64,000 nt of DNA, taken from positions 3,596,001 to 3,660,000 of the forward strand of contig NC_014550.1 in assembly GCF_000197735.1 (NCBI RefSeq). Reading direction: 5' to 3'. Source of the DNA: Glutamicibacter arilaitensis Re117. GTDB taxonomy: Bacteria > Actinomycetota > Actinomycetes > Actinomycetales > Micrococcaceae. Every line of letters starts with the position of its first letter. Position 1 is the first letter of the stretch. Under the pieces are notes generated by a model. It had not been told where the DNA came from, did not search any database, and saw nothing but the letters and a program-made list of their open reading frames with translations. Of this stretch, positions 36,992-45,438 are shown one piece after another. The translations under genes were made by a program, and so were the position numbers.

Positions 36992-37519
36992 ATGGCAGAG
37001 ATCTTCACCGTTGGCCACTCCGATCGCACGATTGGCGAATTCATCAGCTTACTGACGCAGCAGGGCATCGAGCATGTCTTGGATGTACGCAAACTTGCCG
37101 GATCCAGCAAGTATCCGCATTTCAATGCGGACACCCTGGCCCAGTCGCTGGCGCAATCAGGCATCGGATATTCCCACGCCCCTAAGTTGAGCGGCCGGCG
37201 GCCGGTGAGCAAGGAGGTGGATTTCGAGGTCAATGCGTGGTGGACCAACCGCAGCTTCCACAATTACGCAGACTACGCGTTGAGCCCGGAATTCCTCGCC
37301 GCCCTTGACCAGCTCATCGAGCTCTCCGCCCAAGAACGCACGGCCATCATGTGCGCCGAGGCCGTGTGGTGGCGTTGCCACCGGCGGATCATCGCCGATC
37401 ATCTCATTGCTCGCGGCCAGAACGTCCTGCATCTAATAGACGCCCATGAACCGAAACCCGCACAGCTCAGCGATGGCGCACAGCTAGGTGAACAAGTGAC
37501 CTATCCGCGCAAGCCATAG
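36992..37519 (+). CDS. DUF488 family protein
   Basis: A 175-aa cytosolic protein with the full DUF488 pattern: IFTVGHSDRTIGEFI at the start, VLDVRKLAGSSKYPHFNADTL, NYADYALSPEF, and the conserved IMCAEAVWWRCHRRIIAD (Cys-Ala-Glu ... Cys-His-Arg). The Cys pair and Arg suggest a catalytic or nucleotide-related role, but no function is established for the family. It follows the small hypothetical gene in an operon. Confidence 0.88.
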   Translation: MAEIFTVGHSDRTIGEFISLLTQQGIEHVLDVRKLAGSSKYPHFNADTLAQSLAQSGIGYSHAPKLSGRRPVSKEVDFEVNAWWTNRSFHNYADYALSPEFLAALDQLIELSAQERTAIMCAEAVWWRCHRRIIADHLIARGQNVLHLIDAHEPKPAQLSDGAQLGEQVTYPRKP

Positions 37520-37717
37520 CCTTCTTTTAGGTCCGCTCCTTTTATGACGGCCATTTCTGGCACTTTTGCATGCCGCAGCCAAATCAATTAGCGAAGACAT
37601 CTGGGCGTTATTTGCTCCGAAAATCCCCCAGTCAGATGGGGTAACACTCACCAGGAAGAAATTACATAGCGATACTCTCATTCAAAACCGCTAATTTGGT
37701 GACCTAGCTAACACAAC

Positions 37718-37736
37718 TCTGGCTTAGCCTAATTCA
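37718..37736. promoter_or_regulatory. IdeR/DtxR-type iron box 1
   Basis: TCTGGCTTAGCCTAATTCA matches the core of the iron-box consensus TTAGGTTAGSCTAACCTAA (GCTTAGCCTAA), 77 bases before the siderophore-binding protein gene. It predicts repression when iron is plentiful. Confidence 0.65.
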
Positions 37737-37739
37737 CTC

Positions 37740-37758
37740 AGATAAGGCTAAGCTAATA
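37740..37758. promoter_or_regulatory. IdeR/DtxR-type iron box 2
   Basis: AGATAAGGCTAAGCTAATA; on the other strand TATTAGCTTAGCCTTATCT, a good fit to the iron-box pattern. It lies 22 bases from box 1 and 54 bases before the gene, so two repressor dimers pairs could bind side by side. Confidence 0.7.
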
Positions 37759-37812
37759 ATCAGATCACTCAATAGCGCAACCAATAAAGGTTGCAGTTCG
37801 AAGAAGGAACAC

Positions 37813-38799
37813 ATGTCCTCCATGAAGCTTCGCGCCGCAGCTCTGCTGAGCATCGCCGCACTCTCCCTGACCGCTTGCGGTTCCGCAACCGACACCGTCT
37901 CGGAGGCCAAGGCCGGCGACAGCAAGACTGTCACCATCACCGACAACGAAGGCGAGAAGAAGATCGAGGTTCCCGCGAAGTCTGTCGTAGCCACCGACAA
38001 CCGCACCTTCGAAACCCTGGATGCATGGGGAGTAAAGCTGACCGCTGGCGCTGTCACCCTGATGCCGGACACCATCTCCTACACCAAGGATGAAAAGATC
38101 CTGGACCTGGGCAGCCACAAGGAACCAAACCTGGAATCGGTCGTTACCGTTGACCCGGACCTGATCATCAACGGCCAGCGCTACACCCAGCACGCCGCCA
38201 AGTTCAAGGAACTGGCTCCCGAAGCCACCATCGTTTCCCTGGACCCGCGCGAAGGCGAGCCATTCAACACCGAACTCGAACGCCAGGTCACCACCCTGGG
38301 CGAAATCTTCGGCAAGCAGGCCGAAGCCAAGAAGCTCGTTGAGGACTTCGAAGCCGCTGAAAAGCGCGTCACTGATGCCTACGACAAGGACCAGACCGTC
38401 ATGGGCCTGATCGCCTCGGGCGGCGAGCTGGGCTACTCCGCTCCAACCACCGGCCGCACCGTTGGCCCGATGTTCGACTTCCTGGGCCTGACCCCGGCAC
38501 TTGAGCTTGAAGAGTCCTCCACCGACCACGAAGGCGACGATGTTTCGGTCGAGGCCATCGCCAAGTCGAACCCGGACTGGATCATCGTCATGGACCGCGA
38601 CGCAGCAGTTGCAGCCGATGGCGCCGAGTACCAGCCAGCCAAGGAACTTCTGGAGAACTCCGAAGCCCTGCAGAACGTCACTGCCGCCAAGGAATCCCAG
38701 GTCGTAGTGATGCCAGCTGACACCTACACCAACGAGAGCATCCAGACCTACACCGAATTCCTCAACGATTTCGCTGACGCTCTGGAAGCTGCCAAGTAA
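37813..38799 (+). CDS. Siderophore ABC transporter, substrate-binding lipoprotein
   Basis: A 328-aa lipoprotein with signal helix and lipobox LTAC (Cys22). The mature part is a Fe-siderophore (class III) binding protein: TITDNEGEKKIEVPAKSVVATDNRTFETLDAWGV, VDPDLIINGQRY, and SNPDWIIVMDRDAA. It resembles the YclQ/FatB/CeuE group that takes catechol-type siderophores, and the gene order (binding protein, two permeases, ATPase) is that of yclNOPQ-like systems. Two iron boxes precede it and an internal hairpin follows, which should raise its level over the permeases. Confidence 0.92.
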   Translation: MSSMKLRAAALLSIAALSLTACGSATDTVSEAKAGDSKTVTITDNEGEKKIEVPAKSVVATDNRTFETLDAWGVKLTAGAVTLMPDTISYTKDEKILDLGSHKEPNLESVVTVDPDLIINGQRYTQHAAKFKELAPEATIVSLDPREGEPFNTELERQVTTLGEIFGKQAEAKKLVEDFEAAEKRVTDAYDKDQTVMGLIASGGELGYSAPTTGRTVGPMFDFLGLTPALELEESSTDHEGDDVSVEAIAKSNPDWIIVMDRDAAVAADGAEYQPAKELLENSEALQNVTAAKESQVVVMPADTYTNESIQTYTEFLNDFADALEAAK

Positions 38800-38819
38800 G
38801 CGTCTTGGACCCCTGGCCC

Positions 38820-38854
38820 CTAGTGGCGAAGCCGGATTCCGGCTTCGCCACTAG
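38820..38854 (+). terminator. Hairpin between binding-protein and permease genes
   Basis: Perfect 16-bp stem CTAGTGGCGAAGCCGG and complement with a 3-base loop, followed by AGCTATTTT. Likely a partial terminator or 3'-end stabiliser that makes the binding protein more abundant than the membrane parts. Confidence 0.75.
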
Positions 38855-38890
38855 AGCTATTTTCCCACCACATATTTCCACGGCGGCATT

Positions 38891-39871
38891 ATGACAAGCA
38901 TGACCTCCTCGGCCAGAACCAAGAGCAAGGTTCTCACGGGCAAACTCGCATTGGGCATCCTCGGGGTGCTGGTGCTGCTGGCGTTCTCCCTGTTCACCGG
39001 CGTCTACGACATCTTCGGCAAGGACGACGGCGCCATGATGTTCGCCGTCACCCGCATTCCGCGCACCATTGCGCTGGTGCTGGCCGGAGCGGCCATGGCC
39101 ATGAGCGGATTGGTGATGCAGCTGCTGACCCAGAACCGCTTCGTGGAGCCGACCACCACCGGCACCACCGAATGGGCGGGCCTGGGCCTGCTGGCCATGC
39201 TGGTCTTCTTCCCCACCGCCACCCTGCTGGCCAAGATGAGCGTAGCGATTGTCTTTGCCTTCATCGGCACCATGATCTTCTTCCTGTTCTTGCAGCGCAT
39301 TTCGCTCAAGGCCTCGCTGACCGTGCCGATCGTGGGCATCATGCTCGGTTCCGTGGTCGGCGCCTTCTCCACCTTCTTCGCGCTGTCCACCGACAAGCTG
39401 CAGTCCATGGGCATCTGGCTGGCCGGCTCCTTCACCTCGGTGATCCGCGGGCAGTACGAGGTGCTGTGGATCGTGGCCATCGTGGCCGTAGCCATCTACA
39501 TCGTCGCCGACCGCTTCACCGTGGCCGGGCTGGGCGAGGAAATCGCCACCAACGTCGGGTTGAACTACCGCCAGGTGATGCTGCTGGGCACCGCGCTGAT
39601 CGCGGTCGCTACCGGCGTGGTCACCGTGGTCATCGGCAACCTGCCGTTCCTCGGCCTGATCGTGCCGAATATCGTCTCGATGGTCCGCGGCGACGACCTG
39701 CGCAGCAACCTGCCGTGGGTCTGCCTGCTGGGCATCGCGATCACCACGGTCTGCGACCTGATCGGCCGCACCATCATCATGCCGTTCGAAATCCCGGTCT
39801 CGCTGATCCTGGGCGTGCTTGGCGCAATCGTCTTCATCTTCCTGCTACTGAGGCAGCGTAAAATTGGCTAA
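38891..39871 (+). CDS. Siderophore ABC transporter permease 1 (FecCD family)
   Basis: A 326-aa protein with eight to nine helices. Family marks: RIPRTIALVLAGAAMAMSGLVMQLLTQNRFVEPTTTGTTEWAGLG (the FecCD conserved block, here split: RIPRTIALVLAG and MQLLTQN) and, near the end, NLPFLGLIVPNIVSM. It forms one half of the membrane channel with the next gene product. Its end overlaps the next start by 8 bases. YclN-like by order and sequence feel. Confidence 0.92.
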   Translation: MTSMTSSARTKSKVLTGKLALGILGVLVLLAFSLFTGVYDIFGKDDGAMMFAVTRIPRTIALVLAGAAMAMSGLVMQLLTQNRFVEPTTTGTTEWAGLGLLAMLVFFPTATLLAKMSVAIVFAFIGTMIFFLFLQRISLKASLTVPIVGIMLGSVVGAFSTFFALSTDKLQSMGIWLAGSFTSVIRGQYEVLWIVAIVAVAIYIVADRFTVAGLGEEIATNVGLNYRQVMLLGTALIAVATGVVTVVIGNLPFLGLIVPNIVSMVRGDDLRSNLPWVCLLGIAITTVCDLIGRTIIMPFEIPVSLILGVLGAIVFIFLLLRQRKIG

Positions 39872-40910
39872 TCTCATGACTCATCCCGCTTTGGGCACCC
39901 ACCACTCAGGCCGTTCGGCAGGACCGCTTCCCACCAAGCAGGTCCGCAAGCGCTACTGGATCACCCTGTCCATCATGATCGGGCTGGCCCTGTTCTTCGG
40001 CATCGGCCTGCTGGCTTGGGACAATCCCATGCCGTTCGGCTCCGATGGCTTCTGGATCATCGCCAAGCTGCGCGCCAGCAACATCCTGACCATGGTCATC
40101 GTGGCCGCCTGCCAGTCCATCGCCACGGTCGCCTTCCAGACGGTCACCAACAACCGCATCATCACACCCTCGATCATGGGCTTCGAAGCCCTGTACCGCG
40201 TGGTGCAGACCGGTGCGATCTTCGTACTGGGCGTCGCCGGAGTGACCTTCTTTACCGGGGTCAGCCAGTTCGTGCTGCAGGTGCTCATCATGGTCGGCTT
40301 GTCCGTGGCGCTCTACGGCTGGCTGCTCTCGGGCCGCCTGGGTAACATCCAGATCATGCTGCTGGTGGGCATCATCATCGGCACCGGGCTGGGTTCCATC
40401 GCCACGTTCATGCAGCGCCTGCTGACCCCGAGCGAATTCGACGTGCTCACCGCACGCCTGTTCGGCTCCATGTCCAACGCCGACATGAGCTACATGCCGG
40501 TGGCCATCCCGCTGGTGCTGATCGCCGGCGGCTACCTGGTGCTGTCTTCCAAGAAGATGAACATCCTCGCCCTGGGCAAGGAAACCACCATCAACCTGGG
40601 GATCAACCACCGCCGCGAAGTCATGAAGTCCCTGTTCTTCATCTCCATCCTCATGGCTGTCACCACCGCGCTGGTCGGCCCGCTGACCTTCCTCGGCTTC
40701 CTCGTGGCCACCTTGGCCTACCAGCTGGCCGACACCTACGACCACCGCTACATCTACCCGATGTCCTTCCTGGTCGGGTTCGTGGTCCTGGCCGGCGCCT
40801 ACTTCATCATGAAGAACATCTTCTACGCCGATGGCGTGGTGGGCATCATCATCGAAGCCGTCGGCGGCATTACATTCTTGATCTTCATCCTGCGAAAGGG
40901 CCGGCTGTGA
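39864..40910 (+). CDS. Siderophore ABC transporter permease 2 (FecCD family)
   Basis: A 348-aa protein with a 30-residue polar N-terminus and about nine helices; marks include ACQSIATVAFQTVTNNRIITPSIMGFEALY (conserved FecCD segment), GKETTINLGINHR (ATPase contact region) and GPLTFLGFLVATLAYQL. Second half of the membrane channel, YclO-like. It overlaps both neighbours by a few bases, so the four genes form one operon. Confidence 0.92.
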   Translation: MANLMTHPALGTHHSGRSAGPLPTKQVRKRYWITLSIMIGLALFFGIGLLAWDNPMPFGSDGFWIIAKLRASNILTMVIVAACQSIATVAFQTVTNNRIITPSIMGFEALYRVVQTGAIFVLGVAGVTFFTGVSQFVLQVLIMVGLSVALYGWLLSGRLGNIQIMLLVGIIIGTGLGSIATFMQRLLTPSEFDVLTARLFGSMSNADMSYMPVAIPLVLIAGGYLVLSSKKMNILALGKETTINLGINHRREVMKSLFFISILMAVTTALVGPLTFLGFLVATLAYQLADTYDHRYIYPMSFLVGFVVLAGAYFIMKNIFYADGVVGIIIEAVGGITFLIFILRKGRL

Positions 40911-41662
40911 TTACCCTCAAATCCGTCAGCAAGAAGTACAGCGACACGGTCTCCATCGGCCCGGTTACCTTGGAAATCCCCACCGGCGGCATCACCGCGC
41001 TGGTGGGACCCAACGGCGCCGGCAAGTCCACCATGCTCACCATGGTCGGCCGCCTGCTGGGCATCGACCAGGGCTCCATCGAGGTCGCCGGCTACGACGT
41101 GTCCAAGACCAGCTCGAAGGACCTGGCCAAGATCGTCTCGATCCTGCGCCAGGAGAACCACTTCGTCACCCGCCTGACCGTGCGCCAGCTGGTGGGCTTC
41201 GGCCGCTACCCTCACTCCAAGGGCCGGCTGAACCAGGCCGATGAAGAGATCATCTCGCGTTCCATCGACTTCCTAGACCTGGGCGAGCTGGAAGGCCGCT
41301 ACCTCGATGAGCTCTCCGGCGGCCAGCGCCAGCGTGCCTACGTGGCCATGGTCCTGGCCCAGGATACCGATACGGTACTGCTCGACGAGCCGCTGAACAA
41401 TCTGGACATGAAACACTCGGTGGTGATGATGCAGCACCTGCAACGCGCCGCCCGCGAGCTGAACCGCACCATCGTGATCGTGCTGCACGACATCAATTTC
41501 GCCGGACACTACGCCGATTACATCTGCGCCATGAAAAAGGGCAAGGTCGTCGAGTTCGGCACCCCTGAAGAAATCATGTGCGACGAGGTGTTGACCAAGG
41601 TCTTCGAAACCCCGGTAAATGTCATCCCGGGCCCCAATGGCCCGCTGGCGGTGTACTACTAA
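40907..41662 (+). CDS. Siderophore ABC transporter ATPase
   Basis: A 251-aa ABC ATPase: Walker A GPNGAGKST (34-42), Q-loop near RQENHF, signature LSGGQRQRAYVAM, Walker B VLLDEPLNNLD and H-loop VLHDINFA. Length is normal for FepC/YclP-type subunits. GTG at 40907 overlaps the permease stop. It powers uptake of the iron-siderophore. A hairpin terminator follows. Confidence 0.95.
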   Translation: MITLKSVSKKYSDTVSIGPVTLEIPTGGITALVGPNGAGKSTMLTMVGRLLGIDQGSIEVAGYDVSKTSSKDLAKIVSILRQENHFVTRLTVRQLVGFGRYPHSKGRLNQADEEIISRSIDFLDLGELEGRYLDELSGGQRQRAYVAMVLAQDTDTVLLDEPLNNLDMKHSVVMMQHLQRAARELNRTIVIVLHDINFAGHYADYICAMKKGKVVEFGTPEEIMCDEVLTKVFETPVNVIPGPNGPLAVYY

Positions 41663-41682
41663 GCAACGCCATGAACACCAAT

Positions 41683-41724
41683 AGTTGAGCTCCGTGAACG
41701 ACAACTAGTTCATGGGGCTCAACT
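41683..41724. terminator. Terminator of the siderophore operon
   Basis: Imperfect stem AGTTGAGCTCCGTGAAC with GTTCATGGGGCTCAACT (two mismatches), loop of 8 bases, 20 bases after the ATPase stop. Confidence 0.65.
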
Positions 41725-41759
41725 GCATCCATTCACCCGCACTGCGGGCCCGGCTTTTG

Positions 41760-41950
41760 CTATTGCTTGGACTTCCCCAGCGCATTGATCGCGTCAACCA
41801 TCGTCGCGCCCGGATGCTGGCGGCAGTATTTCTTCACATCCCGGGGTGTGATCCCCTGTGCATCGACGGTGATTTCCTAGGGCTTCGGACTCCCAGTCCA
41901 GCCCCAAAGCATCAAGGCCCAGCTGCCTACGAGCAATGCCATGTCAGCAT
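41760..41950 (-). pseudogene. Decayed small gene of unknown type
   Basis: On the minus strand the frame ends with EITVDAQGITPRDVKKYCRQ, then HPGATMVDAINALGKSKQ and TAG at 41760-41762, which reads like a real protein end. A TAG directly precedes it, while the neighbouring frame holds RRQLGLDALGLDWESEAL. One base lost at about 41876 would join them. No start codon is seen. The family is unknown to me. The rest of the gap 41663-42109 shows nothing. Confidence 0.35.
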
Positions 41951-42109
41951 GGCTGGGGATAGCTCAGTTCAGGTCATCGAGCAGCAAGTCCTTAACCATG
42001 TTCGCTGCGCCATCAGCCCGTTGATCAGCTGGAGGGAACTAGTAGTTAATCTGGTCATTGAAGACCTGCACGACGAAGCCATCGATTCCATCACGCTTCG
42101 GGGCGAAAA

Positions 42110-43345
42110 CTAGCTACGGCTTCCTTGCACCCCTGTTCCATCGCTACGCGGGCTTTTTCCACGTAGTACTGGCGAGCAAGCAAGCACCACAAGTCCTGCA
42201 ATGGGGAACACCATCAGGGCCATGCGCAACCCGAAGTTCTCGGCAAGGTATCCGACCAGTGGCGGCGAGAACAAGAAGCCCAATCGCATGAGCCAGGAGA
42301 CGATGCTCAGCCCAGTTCCCGGGGACAGGCCCAGCAGCTTGTCGGCCTGGTCCATCACCGCCGGGACCAGAGTTGCCGAGCCGAATCCAGCCGCGGCAAA
42401 TCCCAGCAGCGTGCCTGGAACCGTGGGGAAGAACAACGCCAGACCCATACCGATTGCTATCAGCGCTCCCCCGAACTGGGCCATGCCGCGCTGGCCAAAG
42501 CGGTTGACCATGCCATCGCCCAGAATTCGGCCAATGAACTGGGCCCCGACCAAAGCGATGAACCCGCTGGCCGCCAGCGCCGCTGGCGCTCCCAGCTCGC
42601 CAAGATACAGCGTGGACCACGAATTCCCGGCGTCTTCAACCATCACGCCGGCCACGGAGATCAAGACCAGGGCGCTCATCATCAGCAGCATCCGTCCGCG
42701 GGATCCTGCTGGGGCCGCGGCCCGTGCGGTTCCGGGTGCAGGTGGCGCAACAGGTTCTATGACCGCCAGTTCGGCGGATCGAGGCAGGCAGAATTTCAGG
42801 GCAGTCAGTGCCACCGCGGCAAAAAGCACCATCGATATGCCCAAATGCACTGGCAATGCCAGGTTCATCTGGATCGCTCCGGCGGCCATCAAACCGCCGA
42901 TTACCGCTCCGACAGACCACAATGCGTGGAAGGAATTCAGTAACGAACGCCCATAGCGTCGTTGCACCACCAGCCCGTGCGCGTTCTGCCCGACATCCGT
43001 AATCGAATCCATGGCGCCGCCCAGGGCAAAAGCCAGCACCACCCAAACCACCCCCGGGGCGCTACCGGCGGCCAGCAATGCCGCACCGGTAGCCATGGTG
43101 CCGAAGACGGCAACCAGGGCGGAACCAAATCGGCGCACCAGCGCACCTGCAGCCAACCCTGCAAGGATTGCCCCAATTGGCCACGCGGTGACCAGCAAGC
43201 CGTAGCCGGCGGTGTCCAATTCCAGTTCCCGCTTCAGCTCGGGAAGGCGCGGCGCCATATTGGCAAATAGTGCTCCGTTAGTGAGGAACAGGGCCGCGAC
43301 TGCAGCGCGGGCGCGGGAGTTGACGCTGGATTCGCTGGCTGCCAT
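42110..43345 (-). CDS. MFS transporter
   Basis: A 411-aa inner-membrane protein with 12 helices. It has FLTNGALFANMAPRLPELKREL (loop before helix 2), the motif-A-like GALVRRFGSALVA, a middle loop rich in Ala/Pro, and SWLMRLGFLFSPPLVGYLAE. It resembles the YbjJ-type MFS group; substrate unknown. ATG 43345 (GAAAGGCCCC before it) is preferred over 43381, which has no ribosome-binding site. It stands alone. Confidence 0.85.
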   Translation of the reverse strand: MAASESSVNSRARAAVAALFLTNGALFANMAPRLPELKRELELDTAGYGLLVTAWPIGAILAGLAAGALVRRFGSALVAVFGTMATGAALLAAGSAPGVVWVVLAFALGGAMDSITDVGQNAHGLVVQRRYGRSLLNSFHALWSVGAVIGGLMAAGAIQMNLALPVHLGISMVLFAAVALTALKFCLPRSAELAVIEPVAPPAPGTARAAAPAGSRGRMLLMMSALVLISVAGVMVEDAGNSWSTLYLGELGAPAALAASGFIALVGAQFIGRILGDGMVNRFGQRGMAQFGGALIAIGMGLALFFPTVPGTLLGFAAAGFGSATLVPAVMDQADKLLGLSPGTGLSIVSWLMRLGFLFSPPLVGYLAENFGLRMALMVFPIAGLVVLACSPVLRGKSPRSDGTGVQGSRS

Positions 43346-43744
43346 GGGGCCTTTCACTGCACGCGCATGCGGATTCTTCATGGGGAATGCTTAACTAGCA
43401 TCCAGCGTCGAGAGTACCAGTGCACCTGCTGGCAAATCTCGAAACCGTGCCGAAAGCCCGGGAATAGGTATTTTGCGTCTGACCAGCTGCATCAGGAAAG
43501 CGGCGAGCTGGCCATCCGCCGGCATACGCGTTTCGGCTGCAACTTTGGAAACCCAGCTGGTCCAGCAGCTGGATCGCCCCGTTCGCCAGATGCCCTGCTG
43601 CCGCGGAGCCTGCGCTCAGCGTAGCCATAGGCGTTTTCAATATCGTAGTAACAACCTCAGTGAGGGTGCGAGTGATGATCGCAGAAGTTCCCGCCGGTTC
43701 CACCGGCGGGAACTTCTGGTTAATTCGCAACCGGAAAATCGGAG
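43346..43744. other. Intergenic stretch holding only the small RNA candidate (399 nt)
   Basis: No protein gene is supported. 43641-43717 holds repeat copy C. The bases 43390-43640 show nothing I recognise. Confidence 0.5.
43641..43720 (+). ncRNA. Candidate small RNA, repeat copy C
   Basis: TATCGT (43641-43646), two bases, TAACAACCTCAGTGAGG, then GTGCGAGTGATGA, then a terminator with stem AGAAGTTCCCGCCGG (43683-43697/43703-43717). Order and spacing equal those of copies A and B, but the terminator stem has a different sequence. This makes the box and core, not the terminator, the conserved parts. Confidence 0.55.
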
Positions 43745-44524
43745 CTAGCCATCGAGCCAGCGCACTTCTCCGCTGTCCAGGTCGTAAACAGCTGCCACCA
43801 CCCGGGTCCGCTTTTCTTGCACTGCTTCGCGAATGATGGCAGATCGCTTCAGTAGCTGCGCAGTTACGGCACGGGCATTGGCTTGCACCACATGGTCCAC
43901 CTCTTCGCTACCCGAACCTTCAACTTTTGCCCTGCGGGCAACAGGAGCAATCTGTTCAGCAAAGTCGACCATCTCGCCGGGCAATTGCGGATTCTTGGCA
44001 TCTTCTTCCATTGCCTTCAAGGTGCCTGCCACCGCACCACAGGCCGCATGGCCGAGGATCACCAGCAACGGGACCGAATAGGGACTGGAAACAGCGAATT
44101 CCATGCTGCCAACCAAGGTGCCATCGAGCACTCCGCCGGCGGTCCGGGTGACGAACAGGTCTCCGATCCCCTGGTCGAATAAGAGCTCGGGGGTCACGCG
44201 GGAATCCACGCAGCCGTGGATCAGTGCGAAGGGGTTCTGGTGCTCGGCCTGCTCGTTGCGCCTTTCGGTTGCTTGATTGGGGTGTTCTGGCATGCCGTCG
44301 GCATAGCGCTGGTTCCCGGCGCGCAGTACCTGCAGCACTTCATCGGGGGTCTGCGGGGGTCCGGCGAGGTTTGCCCTGCCCGTTTCCGGGGCCTGCGGTG
44401 ATGCGCAGGCTGCCAGTCCGGCCAGAGCGATGAGCCCGGAGGAGCCGGCGAGCAGCCCGCGGCGCGACGGTCCGGCTGGAGTTGGATTTTGGCGGTTGAG
44501 GAAACGTGGTTCAGGTTGCGGCAT
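43745..44524 (-). CDS. Exported beta-carbonic anhydrase, predicted Tat lipoprotein
   Basis: About 260 aa. The N-terminus has SRRGLLAG (twin Arg at 21-22), a hydrophobic stretch and a lipobox LAAC (Cys40), so it should be exported folded by Tat and lipid-anchored. The enzyme part has the beta-class zinc site: HGCVDSRV (Cys, Asp-Arg pair) and GHAACGA (His, Cys). It converts CO2 and bicarbonate outside the membrane. The frame runs on to 44623, but only ATG 44524 or 44527 has GGAAGG close by. It stands alone. Confidence 0.88.
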   Translation of the reverse strand: MPQPEPRFLNRQNPTPAGPSRRGLLAGSSGLIALAGLAACASPQAPETGRANLAGPPQTPDEVLQVLRAGNQRYADGMPEHPNQATERRNEQAEHQNPFALIHGCVDSRVTPELLFDQGIGDLFVTRTAGGVLDGTLVGSMEFAVSSPYSVPLLVILGHAACGAVAGTLKAMEEDAKNPQLPGEMVDFAEQIAPVARRAKVEGSGSEEVDHVVQANARAVTAQLLKRSAIIREAVQEKRTRVVAAVYDLDSGEVRWLDG

Positions 44525-44759
44525 CATGCCTTCCAGTGGCGTCTGATCAGCTGCCCAGCAGAAATTAACTAGAGCTTGACAGTAAATAACATCAAGCAGT
44601 CTAGTCTTCTGCATTTGATTCATAAATATCAGACGTCACATTTCGGCCCCTGTTAACATGAGCGTTGCATGAGGTGCAAAGGGCAGCGCCACCCGGTATC
44701 CCCGCCTGCGGAAGATAGTGATTGACACCACACTTTTTCTCCGGTTGGATGGAAACTGT

Positions 44760-44784
44760 CAATCGATTGATTGACTCTTGAGTC
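44760..44784. promoter_or_regulatory. Palindromic operator candidate before tetR-type gene
   Basis: CAATCGATTG (44760-44769) and GACTC-TT-GAGTC (44773-44784) are two adjacent short palindromes directly upstream of the TetR-type gene and its carboxylase operon. Probable autoregulation site. Confidence 0.45.
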
Positions 44785-44798
44785 ACAGGGTGGTGTCC

Positions 44799-45434
44799 AT
44801 GGAACTGGGAAAGGTCCAGCAAGCAGCCGTAGCCTGCTTTGCCCAGCGCGGTTTTGCCGCCACCGGCATCCGCGAGCTCGGCACCGCCGTAGGGCTGAAC
44901 TCAGCCACGCTCTACCACTACGTGGGAGGCAAGGAAGACCTGCTGGTGGGCATCATGAACGACTGCCTGGCCGCCATGATCTCCGGTGCCGAGCAGGCGC
45001 TGTCCTCCAGCTCCGACCCGGTACGCCAGCTCGCGTTGCTCGTGGCCTTCCACGTAGGGTTCACCGCCACCAACCCGAACACCGCACGTGTCACCGAATA
45101 CGAGATGCGCGCGCTATCGGCCAAGGCCCGCGAGCAGATGCAGGAACTGCGCGACGCCTACGAGCAGCTCTTCGCCGACGCGCTTCAGGCCGGCGAGCGC
45201 CAGGGAAGCTTCAACACGGTGGACCTGGGCATCTCCCGCCTGGCATTGATGGAAATGGGCACCGGCGTCTCGCACTGGTACCGGCCAGATGGACGACTGT
45301 CACTAGCCGAAGTGCAACTGAACTTCATTTCCCTGGCCATGCGCCTGCTCGCCGTCCCCGACGAATTCCCGCTAACACCCGAAGAATTGCCCGTACCCCG
45401 GGTAATCGCCAGCGAACCAACCATCAAGGACTGA
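44799..45434 (+). CDS. TetR family regulator of the acyl-CoA carboxylase operon
   Basis: A 211-aa regulator with the TetR helix-turn-helix at about residues 10-55 ([35 protein letters not shown], given here in part: [20 protein letters not shown]) and a helical ligand domain. ATG 44799 follows AGGGTGG; a GTG at 44778 is the alternative. The carboxylase gene starts 4 bases after its stop, so it is in the operon that it presumably represses until an acyl-CoA appears. In Mycobacterium tuberculosis a TetR gene also sits at the accA1-accD1 locus. Confidence 0.88.
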   Translation: MELGKVQQAAVACFAQRGFAATGIRELGTAVGLNSATLYHYVGGKEDLLVGIMNDCLAAMISGAEQALSSSSDPVRQLALLVAFHVGFTATNPNTARVTEYEMRALSAKAREQMQELRDAYEQLFADALQAGERQGSFNTVDLGISRLALMEMGTGVSHWYRPDGRLSLAEVQLNFISLAMRLLAVPDEFPLTPEELPVPRVIASEPTIKD

Positions 45435-45438
45435 CGTC

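Noticed and set aside
41712-42113. 133-aa plus-strand frame between the siderophore operon and the MFS gene
   Set aside because: Begins inside the terminator hairpin and has no recognisable sequence; the minus strand there holds a better, though decayed, candidate.
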